From contig JAPDFW010000022.1 of NCBI GenBank assembly GCA_028826165.1, positions 744,001 to 808,000 of the forward strand: 64,000 nt of DNA. The letters are read 5' to 3'. Below the pieces are notes generated by a model. That model searched no databases and was not told the DNA's origin. It saw nothing but the letters and a program-made list of their open reading frames with translations. Position 1 is the first letter of the stretch, and each line of letters begins with the position of its first letter. This stretch comes from Anaeramoeba ignava. Taxonomy: Eukaryota > Metamonada > Anaeramoebidae. Both the position numbers and the translations under genes were made by a program. This document shows, in pieces, positions 44,058 through 55,174 of the stretch.

Positions 44058-46537
44058 TTAAAAATCTGTAAAAGCAAAAATATCATCTTCAAAAAGTTGA
44101 TTTGCTGAAGATTTCAAATTTTTTTGATTTTTTTTAACTAAATTTGTTTTTTTCTTCTTTTCAAAATTTTTCTTTTCAGCTATAATTCTTTTTCTTGTTA
44201 AAGAAGGATTAATTTTGTTTATTTTTGAATTTTTTGTTTTTGGTTTTTTTTTTGGATTTTTTTCATTTGAATTAATTAAAGATTTTGATTGAGAATTTTT
44301 AACATTTTTTTTAACATTTTTCTTAACATTTTTTTTAACATTTTTCTTTTTCTTTTTTTTTATCTTATCTTTTGTTGAATTTCTTTCTTTTGTTGAATTT
44401 CTTTTTGTTCAATTTCTTTTTGTTCAATTTCTTTTTGTTCAATTTCTTTTTGTTCAATTTCTTTTTCTTCATTCAAAATAATAATTTTTTTCTTTAATTC
44501 TTCAATTTCTAACTCTTTTTCTTCGGTTACTCTTAACATTTCTTCATCCATTTTTTGTAATTCTCTTGCCATTACATCTTTAATTCTTTGAATTTCTTCT
44601 TCATTTTGTTTTTTCATTTCTTCAAGTTTTTCAAGTTGATTTTGTTTAATTTGTTGTTCTTGTTTTCCCAATTCTTGTTTTAATTTTTGGATTTCTGATT
44701 TTTGAACTAATAAATTTTGATCTTTATTGTTGATTAAATTTCTTAATTTTTCATTTTCATTCTCAATTTCCAAAATCATCAATTTATTTTTTTCTTGTTC
44801 TGTTTTAAGAAGAGTAACTATTCCTAATAAATTTTTTCTGTTTTCTTCTTTTTCAAGTAAACTGTCATTTTCTTCTTCGAATTCAGATATTTTTTGTTTA
44901 AGTTCAATAATTTTATGTTCATTTTCTTTGGATATTTTTTGAAGAGAAGAAATTTCTTTTTGATGATTTGTTTTTTCAACTTCTAGATTCATTTTCTCTT
45001 TTTCTGTTTCTTTTGAAATCATTTCCAAATTTTGGAGTTGTTGATTCAAAAGAGAAAATTCCTCTTCTTTTTTGGATAATAAAATATTCAAATTGTGCAA
45101 TTCTTTGATTTGAGAATCAATTATGTTTTGTTTAGAAAATGATTGATTTTGTTGATTTTCAATTTCCATTTCAAAATCATTTTTAATTTTTTGATTTGAT
45201 TCAATTAAATTTTGGATTTCTTCTTTTAATTTCAAATTTTCCTTTTGAAAAACTTGATTTATTGATTGAAGATCTTGAATTTCTTCTTTTGTTTTGGATT
45301 GTGAATCTAAATGAAGAAGGATATCTTGATTCAGATTTTGGTTTTCTTGTTTTAGTTTTTGAATATCGTTTTTGGATTCTTTGATTAATTGGATATTTTT
45401 TTGAGATTCTTTTTGGAATTGGGATATTTGAATGATTTTCTGTTCAATTTCTTTATTTTGTTGAGTAATTTGTTTGTTCATTTCTTCAATTTTTTCCAAA
45501 TCTTTTCCATGTTGTATTTTTTCTAATCAAAAATCAAAATCAAATCAAAAATTTCAAAATCAAAATTTAATTGTTTTTTTTTTTGTTTTTTACCATTTTT
45601 AAGTTGATTTTCTGTTTGATCTTTCAAATTCTCAATTTTTTGTAAATCATTTTCAATTTGAGAAATTTGATCTAATTGATTTTGAAAAATTTTTTCTAAC
45701 TCTTTTGAAAATTGTTCTCTTTTTTCAAATTTTTGATGAGAAATGATTAACATTTCTGATATTTTTTCACACATTGCTTGAGTTGCTGTAATTTCAAAAG
45801 CTAATTCTTTAACATAATCTTTTTGAGCTTGATATTTTCCTAAAATTATTGCTTTTTCTTTTTCTAATTCTTGAATTTTTGAAGATTGAAGATTTTTTTG
45901 TTTTTCCAAATTTTCAATTTTTGAATTCTTTTTTTTTTTTTAATAATATTTTTTTTTTAATAATATTTTAAAATTAATTAATTAAGAATATTTACTAATA
46001 TTTGTAAATCTGTTTTAGAACCAACTTGTTCAACCATCCATTTTTCTAAATAAAAAAAAATTTCGAAAAAAAAAGGAAAAAATTTTTTTGGAAAGAAATT
46101 GATCAATAAAAAAATTTTGATCAATAAATTTAATTTTAATTTTAATTTTAATTTTAATTTTAATTTTAATTTTAATTTTAATTTTAATATTAAATTTAAT
46201 TTTAATATTAATTTTAATTTTAATATTAATTTTAATTTTAATTTTAATTTTAATATTAATTTTAATTTTAAATTTTAATTTTAAATTTAATTTTAATTTT
46301 AATTTTAATTTTAAATTGGATTTTAATTTTGATTAGTTTTTGATCATTTATTTTACCTGCTGCTTTTTTTAATTGTTCAGTTAAATTTTTTTGAGAATTA
46401 ATTGGATTTACAACTTTATCTTTTATAATTTCTCTTTGTTTTTGTAATGTAAATTGTTGGGATTTATTTAAATTTCTTGAAAAATTTGGTTGTTTTACTA
46501 TTTTTCTTAATCTTTCAAATTTAATTGCTTGTTGCAT
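44058..46537 (-). CDS. Long coiled-coil protein of unknown function; tail frameshifted
   Basis: Four exons: 46537..46357, 46045..45996, 45927..45594 and 45522..about 44360. The N-terminus (MQQAIKFERLRKIVKQPNFS) and the small second exon (EKWMVEQVGSKTDLQIL) are followed by about 470 residues of Gln/Glu/Lys/Leu heptads. The frame ends at 44360 in a degenerate IEQKE repeat, but a different frame continues from about 44375 to a stop at 44058 with a clearly coding Lys-rich tail ending SANQLFEDDIFAFTDF. The switch sits where the 15-bp repeat unit is interrupted by GAAA, so a slippage frameshift (real or assembly) is the likely cause. No family was recognised; coiled-coil cytoskeletal or centrosomal proteins look like this. 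Convergent with the corepressor gene (79 bp between stops). Confidence 0.7.
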
Positions 46538-47946
46538 TAAAAACAAAAAAAAAACAAAATTCAAAAAAAAATAATTAAAAATTTTGTTTTTGTTTTTCTT
46601 GTTTTTTAACCATTTATTTTGATCTAAATTTAGCCAGAAAACATTTTAAAATTAAAATTTAAAAAATCCACAAAAAAAAATATTTATTTTTTTGGAAAAG
46701 ATCAAAAATTAAATTTAATAATTTTAAATATTAGAAAATAAAAGGAAATTAAAAATAAAATTAAAATGTCAAAATTCTTTTTGTTTTAAAAAATTTTAAT
46801 TGATTATTATTAATTAAATTTATTTTTAAAAATTGATATAAATTTAAATAAAAATTATTTTATTTTTGGAAAAGATCAAAAATTTAATTTAATAATTTTA
46901 AATATTAGAAAATAAAAGGAAATTAAAAATGAAATTAAAATGTCAAAATTCTTTTGTTTTAAAAATTTTAATTGAAGTTAATTTAATTTATTTTTAAAAA
47001 TTGATATAAATTTAAATAAAAAATATTTATTTTTGGAAAAGATCAAAAATTAAATTTAATAATTTTAAATAAAAGAAAATAAAAGGAAATTAAAAATAAA
47101 ATTAAAATGTCAAAATTCCTTTTGTTTTAAAAAATTTTAATTGATTATTATTAATTAAATTTATTTTTAAAAATTGATATAAATTTAATTAAAAATATAT
47201 TTATTATTTTTGGAAAAGATCAAAAAATTAATTTAATAATTTTAAATATTAAAATAAAAGAAATTAAAAATAAAATTAAAATGTCAAAATTCCTTTTGTT
47301 TTAAAAAATTTTAATTGATTATTATTAATTTAATTTATTTTTAAAAATTGATATAAATTTAAATAAAAATTATTTTATTTATTTGGAAAAGATCAAAAAT
47401 TAAATTTAATAATTTTAAATAAAAGAAAATAAAAGGAAATTAAAAATGGAATTAAAATGTCAAAATTCCTTTTGTTTTAAAAAATTTTAATTGATTATTA
47501 TTAATTTAATTTATTTTTAAAAATTGATATAAATTTAAATAAAATTTATTTTATTTATTTGGAAAAGATCAAAAAAATAAATTTAATAATTTTAAATAAA
47601 AGAAAATAAAAGGAAATTAAAAATGGACAAGTTTCTTTTTGTTTTAAAAAATCCCTTTAAAAAAAGAAACCCTTTTCTTTTATTTTTTTTTTAATTTTAA
47701 ATTGTTTTTTTTTCCTTTTTTTTTTTTCATTTTTCTTTTTCATTTTTTTCATTTACTTTTTCGACAATTCAGTTTATTTTTATTACTTTAATTTTTTTTA
47801 CTTTTTACTTTACTTTTCCACTTTATTCTAATTTTGATTTTTAGACATTCTTCTTTTTATCTTTTTATCTTATTATCTTTTTATTATCTTTTTATCATTC
47901 CAAAAAATAATAACAAAAAAACAATAAAACAAAACAACAAATAAAA
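46538..47946. repeat. 175-bp tandem repeat, six copies, between the coiled-coil and Akt-like genes
   Basis: The mark ggaaaagatcaaaaa recurs near 46694, 46868, 47035, 47212, 47385 and 47561, spaced 167 to 177 bp. Each copy also carries aaaatgtcaaaattc and ttaattgattattattaatt. The array ends about 300 bp before the kinase start; that last part is T-rich with TCATTTTT words. No ORF was recognised. Confidence 0.88.
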
Positions 47947-49693
47947 ATGATTCAAATTAATCCAAAAAGAATAACTCAATCCGGTTTTTTAAGAAAAAGA
48001 GGTTTTTTTATTATTATTTTTTAAAATTAAAATTAAAATTAAAATTAAAATTAAAATTTTTTTTCTTTTTAAAAAATTAATATTTTTTTAGGAAAAGTGT
48101 TTAAAACTTGGAAGAAAAGATATTTTGTAATGAATGGAAAAACGTTATATTATTACAAAAAAAATACAGTAAAAAAAAAAAAAGCAAAAAAAAAAAAAAA
48201 AAAAGTGGAAAAAGAATTTTTTCTTAAAATCAATTTTTCTTTTAAAAATTAATTAAAAAATAAAAAGGATAAAACACCATTAGGAGAAATTCCACTTACA
48301 GAAAAAACAACGGTTAAAATATCCAATATCAAAAAAGAGAATTGCTTTGAAATTCAAGTTGGAAAAGAAAAAACATATTGTGTTTGTGCATCAACATCAA
48401 CAGAACGACTCAAATGGATAGAAACAATCAAGTCGATTATTCTGAGTCTTACTCAACCAAAAGTAACTATTGAAGATTTTGAGATCATTAGCGTTCTTGG
48501 AAGAGGAACTTATGGAAAAGTACAACTTGTGAAAAAAAACGGAACGCAAAATTATTATGCGATGAAAAGTTTACATAAAGGAAAACTAGCCATTTCGAAG
48601 CAGATAGAACAAACAATTGCAGAAAAAGAAGTTTTTCTGCGAACAAATCATCCGTTTCTTGTTTCGCTTAAATACTCATTTCAAACGGATGAGAAACTGT
48701 TTATGATTTTGGATTATGTTAGTGGAGGTGAATTATATTTTCATTTAAAACAAGAAAAACGGTTCTCGAATGAACGAGTTCGTCTTTATGCTGCAGAGAT
48801 TATTTTGGCTATTGAATATCTTCATAAATTGGATATTATTTATCGTGATTTGAAATTGGAAAATATTTTACTTGATTCTGATGGTCATATTAAGATCACT
48901 GATTTTGGATTAGTCAAAGAGAATATTTCGGAACAAAAAGATGGAACAAGAACAATTTGTGGAACTCCTGAGTATATGGCTCCTGAAATTCTCTTGGAAA
49001 TAGGATACTCAAAGCCTGTTGATTGGTGGAGTTTGGGTGTTTTAATGTATGAAATGCTTATTGGTCTTCCTCCTTTTTATTCTGAAGATATGAATGCTTT
49101 ATATCAAAAAATTTTGCGTCAACCTTTGAAGTTTCCAACTGATACTCCTGAATTAGCACGAGATTTAATTAAAAAAGTAGGGAAATCATTTATAAAATTA
49201 AAATTCATTTATAAATTAAAAATCATTTATAATTTAAAATTCATTTATAATTTAAAATTCATTTATAATTTAAAAATCATTTATAATTTAAAATTAAAAA
49301 TCATTTATAAAATTCATTTATAATTTAAAATTCATTTATAAATTAAAATTAAAATTAAAATCGGAAAAAAATATTTAAAATTAAATTTTAAATTAGCTTT
49401 TGATTAAAAACCCAAAAAAAAGATTGGGATCAACATCAGATTCTGAATCAATTAAAAATCATCCATATTTTGCTTGTTATGATTGGGATAAAGTTTATAA
49501 TAAAGAAATTCAACCAACATTTAAACCTGAAATTAAAGAAATTACAGATATTTCAAATTTTGATAAAGAATTTACAAAGGAAATGGGAGGAAATTCAGTA
49601 CCAGAAATAAGTGTTATTGGAAGAGTAAATCAAAAACTTTTTGATGGATTTACTTTTGTAGGAGATGTTGAAGGAGTTGGAAATTTAAAATGA
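47947..49693 (+). CDS. Akt/PKB-like kinase (PH domain plus AGC kinase)
   Basis: Exons 47947..48001, 48092..48168, 48268..49176 and 49397..49693, 445 residues. The PH domain (about 10-105) begins SGFLRKRGKVFKTWKKRYFV and is split over three exons. The kinase domain (about 118-375) has GRGTYGKV, the VAIK-type AMKSL, YRDLKLEN, DFGL, and the activation loop RTICGTPEYMAPE. The AGC tail ends in a hydrophobic motif LFDGFTFV, with FT the phosphoacceptor position. Domain order and the loop match Akt/PKB, which is recruited by PIP3 and phosphorylated by PDK1 and TORC2. The third intron is a short aaaattcatttataatttaa repeat. Confidence 0.9.
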
Positions 49694-50987
49694 TCTTTTT
49701 ATTATTTTCCATTTTATTTCAATTTTATTTTGAAATTTTAATTATTTGGATTTTATTTCAATGTTTTTGAAATTTATTTGGATTTTATTTGAAATGTTAT
49801 TTATTCTGGATTTGAATTTACAAAAGAATAAATTTTGAAGAAAAAAGCATGTTTTTATATTTATAATTTATATTTATTTCTAATTTATATTTATTTATAA
49901 TTTATAATTGTTTCCGATTTATATTTATTTATAATTTATAATTATTTCTAATTTAAATTTATTTCCGATTTATATTTATTTATAATTTATTTATAATTTA
50001 TATTTATTTCCGATTTATATTTATTTCCAATTTATATTTATTTATAATTTATATTTATTTATAATTTATATTTATTTATAATTTATATTTATTTATAATT
50101 TATATTTATTTATAATTTATATTTATTTATAATTTATAATTATTTCCAATTTATATTTATTTATAATTTATATTTATTTATAATTTATATTTATTTATAA
50201 TTTATATTTATTTATAATTTATATTTATTTATAATTTATATTTATTTCATAATTTATATTTATTTATAATTTATATTTATTTCCAATTTATATTTATTTA
50301 TAATTTATATTTATTTATAATTTATATTTATTTCCAATTTATATTTATTTCCAATTTATAATTATTTACAATTTATATTTATTTATAATTTATATTTATT
50401 TCTAATTTATATTTATTTCTAATTTATATTTATTTATAATTTATATTTATTTATAATTTATATTTATTTGATTTATAATTGTTTATAATTTATATTTATT
50501 TTATAATTTATATTTATTTATAATTTATATTTATTTATAATTTATAATTATTTATAATTTATATTTATTTATAATTTATATTTATTTCCGATTTATATTT
50601 ATTTCCGATTTATAATTATTTATAATTTATATTTATTTCCGATTTATATTTATTTCCGATTTATATTTATTTATAATTTATATTTATTTATAATTTATAT
50701 TTATTTCCGATTTATAATTTATTTATAATTTATAATTATTTATAATTTATATTTATTTATAATTTATATTTATTTATAATTTATATTTATTTATAATTTA
50801 TATTTATTTCCGATTTATATTTATTTATAATTTATATTTATTTATAATTTATATTTATTTCTAATTTATATTTATTTCTAATTTATATTTATTTATAATT
50901 TATATTTATTTATATTTATGTCATTTTTCATTTTTCATTTTTCATTTTTCATTTTTCATTTTTCATTTTTCATTTTTTTTATAAACA
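49694..50987. repeat. 17-bp satellite between the Akt-like gene and CRNKL1, ending in a TCATTTTT array
   Basis: From about 49850 to 50910 the unit aatttatatttatttat repeats about sixty times, with ttcc, ttct and gattta variants. At 50921..50978 it is replaced by eight copies of the 7-mer tttttca directly before the CRNKL1 start codon. No ORF was recognised. Confidence 0.9.
50921..50978 (+). promoter_or_regulatory. (TTTTTCA)n tract immediately upstream of CRNKL1
   Basis: Eight near-perfect 7-mers end ten bases before the ATG at 50988. Similar TCATTTTT words lie just upstream of most start codons in the window, so a promoter role is plausible. This is an inference from position only. Confidence 0.4.
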
Positions 50988-53900
50988 ATGAATCAACTTC
51001 CCAAACAATTTAAACCAAAAAACAAAAACGCAGCGAAAATACAAATCACAGCAGAACATTTATTAAAAGAAGCATTAGCACATCAAGAGAAGCAATCACG
51101 GCCACCTGAGCAGATAATAATGGACGAAGATGAACTACAAGAATATCGATCAAGAAAACGAAGAAATTACGAAAACGCGATCCGAAGAACAAAATTCAAC
51201 ATGGGATCATGGGTGCGTTATGCGCAATGGGAAGCATCACAAGGGGAGCTTATTCGTGCGCGGTCGGTTTTCGAAAGAGCTATTAGTACAGACTACACTC
51301 ATGTCCCACTTTGGCTTAATTATGTTGATATGGAAATGAAATATAAAAATATTAATGATGCCAAAAACGTTTTTGATCGCGCTGTTTCTCTTTTGCCTAG
51401 AGAGAATAAATTTTGGTACAAATATGTTTATATGCAAGAGCTTTTGGGTAATGTTGATGATGCTAGAAATGTCTTTAAAAGGTGGATGGAATGGGAACCT
51501 GATGAAGCTGCTTGGCTTTCTTATATTAAATTCGAAATTAGATATAATGAAATTCAAAATGCTAGAGCTATTTATGAAGGGTTTATTCGTTGTAAACCTA
51601 AAATTTCCACTTATTTAGTAAATAATTTTAAATTAAAATTAAAATTAAAATTAATATTAATATTAAAATTAAAATTAAAATTAAAATTAAAATTAAAATT
51701 AAAATTAAAATTATAATTAAAATTAAAATTAAAATTAAAATTAAAATTAAAATTAAAATTAAAATTAAAATTATAATTATAATTAACAAATTAAAATTAA
51801 AATTAAAATTAAAATTAAAAATTAAAATTAAAAATTAAAATTAAAATTAAAATTAAAATTAAAATAAAAATTAAAATTAAAATTAAATTTAAAATTAAAA
51901 TTAAAATTAAAATTAAAATAAAAATTAAAATTAAAATTAAATTTAAAATTAAAAATTAAAATTAAAATTAATATTCATTTATAAAATTAAAATTAAAATT
52001 AAAATTAAATTTAAAAATTAAATTTCGGATAAAAATTTAAAAATAAAATTAAAATTAAAATTAAATTTCGGATAAAAATTAATATTAAAATTCATTTATA
52101 AAATTAAAATTAAATTTCGGATAAAAATTAATATTAAAATTAAAAATTAAAATTAAAATTAAAATTAAAATTCATTTATAAAATTAAATTTAAATTTATT
52201 ATTAAAATTATTATTAAAATTCATTTATAAAATTTAAAATTAAAATTAAAATTCATTTATAAAATTAATATTAAAATTAATATTAAAATTATTGTAGAGA
52301 TATGCAAAATGGGAAAAAAAATACGGAAATCCTGATTCTGCTAGAAAAATTTATGAACGTACAGCTTTGGAACTTGGTGAAGACATTCTTGATGAATCTT
52401 ATTATTGTGCTTTTGCAAAATTTGAAGAAGAACAAAAAGAAGTAAATTTAATAAAATTATTTAATAAAATTATTTAATAAAATTATTTAATAAAATTATT
52501 TAATAAAATTATTTAATAAAATTATTTAATAAAATTATTTAATAAAAATAGTTTGATCGAGCAAGAGCAATATATAAATATGGATTAGATCATATTTCTA
52601 AAAAACAAGCAGTTCAATTATATAAAGAATTTATATCATTTGAAAAACAAAATGGAAATCAAACAGAAATTGAAGAAGTTATTTATAGCAAAAGAAAATT
52701 TCAATATGAAGATGTATATGAAGATATCCAACTATTTAATTTAAAAATATTCAAAATATTTAATATATTTAATATATTCAAAATATTTAATTTATTTAAT
52801 ATATTCAAAATATTTAATTTATTTAATATATTCAAAATATTTAATTTATTTAAAATATTCAATATATTCAAAATATTTAATTTATTTAAAATATTCAAAA
52901 TATTCAATATATTTAATATATTTAATTTATTTAAAATATTTAAAATATTCAAAATATTCAAAATATTCAAAATATTCAAAATATTCAAAATATTCAAAAT
53001 ATTCAAAATATTCAATATATTCAAAATATTCAAAATATTCAATATATTCAAAATATTCAAAATATTTAATTTATTCAAAATATTCAAAAATATTTAATAT
53101 ATTCAAATATTCAATTTATTTAAATATTCAAAATATTCAAAATATTCAAAAATATTTAATATATTCAAAATATTCAAAATATTTAATATATTCAATATAT
53201 TTAAAATATTTAATATATTCAAAATATTTAATATATTTAAAATATATTCAAAATATTCAATATATTTAAAAATATTTAATATATTCAAAATATTCAATAT
53301 ATTCAAAATATTTAATATATTTAAAAATATTTAATATATTCAAAATATTCAAAATATTCAAAATATTCAATTTATTCAAAATATTCAAAATATTCAAAAT
53401 ATTTAATTTAATATATTTAATTTATTCAAAATATTTAAAAATATTCAATATATTCAAAATATTTAATATATTCAAAATATTTAATATATTCAATTTATTC
53501 AAAATATTCAATTTATTCAAAATATTTAATATATTCAAAATATTTAAAATATTCAAAAATATTCAAAATATTCAATATATTTAATTTATTCAAAATATTT
53601 AATTTATTTAAAATATTCAATTTATTTAATTTATTTAAAATATTCAATTTATTCAAAATATATTCAAAAATATTCAAAAATATTCAAAAATATTTAATTT
53701 ATTCAAAATATTCAATATATTCAAAATATTCAATTTATTTAAAATATTCAAAAATATTCAAAATATTCAAAATATTTCAAAATATTCAATATATTTAAAA
53801 ATATTTAAAATATTCAATATATTTAAAATATTTAAAATATTCAATATATTCAATATATTCAAAATATTCAAAATATTCAAAATATTCAAAATATTCAAAA

Positions 53901-55043
53901 TATTCAAAATATTCAAAATATTTAATATATTTAAAAAATATTCAAAATATTTAATTTATTTAAAATATTTAATATATTTAAAAAATATTTAAATTTTTAT
54001 TAAAGATACTCGAATCAAACCCAAGAGATTACGATATCTGGTTCGATTACATACGACTTGAAGAGAATCATTCCGACATTAATCGAATCCGTGAAGTATA
54101 CGAACGAGCAGTCGAAAACAGACCACCAGCAAAAGAAAAACGGTTTTGGAAACGATACATATATTTATGGATCAACTATGGATTATTCGAAGAACTTCAA
54201 GCGAAAGAAATAACAAAAGCACGAGAAGTATACAAACGAAGTATTGAAGGAATTCCTGAAGAATTTTCATTTTCAAAGATATGGATCATGTACGCGCACT
54301 TTGAGATCCGGTGCAAAGACACCAAGGCAGCAAGAAAAGTATATGGAAACGCACTTGGAAGAGCGCCGAAGGATAAGATATATCGAGAATATATTCTGAC
54401 TGAACTTCAACTTGGTAACGTCAACCGTTGCCGGATTTTATATGAAAAATATCTTGAATTTTCCCCGGCAAATAGTGAGGCTTGGATCAAATTTGCTGAG
54501 CTTGAACAATCTCTTGGAGAAACTAATCGCGCTCGTTCTCTCTTTGAAATCGCAATCCAACAACCTCTTCTTGATGCTCCTGAACTCATTTGGAAATCTT
54601 ATATTGATTTCGAAAATCAAATGCAGAATTTTGATAACGTCAGAAATTTGTATCAAAGACTTCTTGAAAAAACTGAACATGTCAAAGTGTGGATTGCTTA
54701 TGCGAAATTTGAATGCGAAATTGATATGATTCAAAATGCTAGAGATATCTTTAAAAATGCTGATCAGATTCTTAAAAATCAATCAAAAAAAGATGAACGT
54801 TCTCTTTTATTGGATTCTTGGATTGATTTTGAAAATGAATTTGGTGATTCTGATTCTTTGTTAATTGTTCAACAAAAATTACCAAAGAAAATTTTGAAAA
54901 GAAGAGAAGTTCCTGGTTTTGCTGGAAATATTGAAATTGAAGAATATTGGGATTATGAATTTCCTGATGAAAAAGAAGAACAAGCAAATGTTAAGTTTTT
55001 AGAAATGGCAAAAAAATGGAAAGAACAAAAAATGAAGAAATAA
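50988..55043 (+). CDS. CRNKL1: Crooked-neck-like splicing factor (CRNKL1/Clf1)
   Basis: Exons 50988..51617, 52298..52441, 52552..52713 and 54006..55043, all joined in phase 0, 657 residues. HAT (half-TPR) repeats run through the whole protein: GSWVRYAQWEASQGELIRAR, RYAKWEKKYGNPDSARKIYE, DYDIWFDYIRLEENHSDINR, RFWKRYIYLWINYGLFEELQ, AWIKFAELEQSLGETNRARS. The N-terminus has the family's QITAEHLLKEA segment. Clf1/CRNKL1 is a scaffold of the NineTeen complex of the spliceosome. Length and repeat order fit the family (human core about 690). The introns are 680, 110 and 1292 bp and are repeats of different units. Confidence 0.95.
51618..52297. repeat. aaaatt hexamer repeat in CRNKL1 intron 1
   Basis: Irregular aaaatt/aatatt repeats with three tttcggataaaaattaa interruptions and several attcatttataaaatt blocks that also occur in CDC45 intron 3. 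Confidence 0.88.
52714..54005. repeat. 9-bp satellite (ttcaaaata) in CRNKL1 intron 3
   Basis: The 9-mer ttcaaaata and variants tttaatata and ttcaatata alternate for 1.25 kb from the GTATAT donor to the TAAAG acceptor. Because 9 is divisible by 3, minus-strand shadow frames read as Asn-Ile-Leu repeats. Confidence 0.93.
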
Positions 55044-55174
55044 AATTAAAATTAAAATTAAAAAATTAAAATTAAAAATAAAATTAAAATTAAAAGGAAT
55101 ATTTTATGAAAAATGGATTTATATTTTATTTTTGTTTCTTTTTCTTGTTTTAAAAAGAATTTTTATTTTTCATT

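Noticed and set aside
43863-44108. 81-residue plus-strand frame overlapping the corepressor end
   Set aside because: Shadow in another frame of the SANT2 exon continuing into T-rich spacer.
52701-53306. Minus-strand Asn-Ile-Leu frames in CRNKL1 intron 3
   Set aside because: By-product of the 9-bp satellite; the flanking CRNKL1 exons join cleanly across it.
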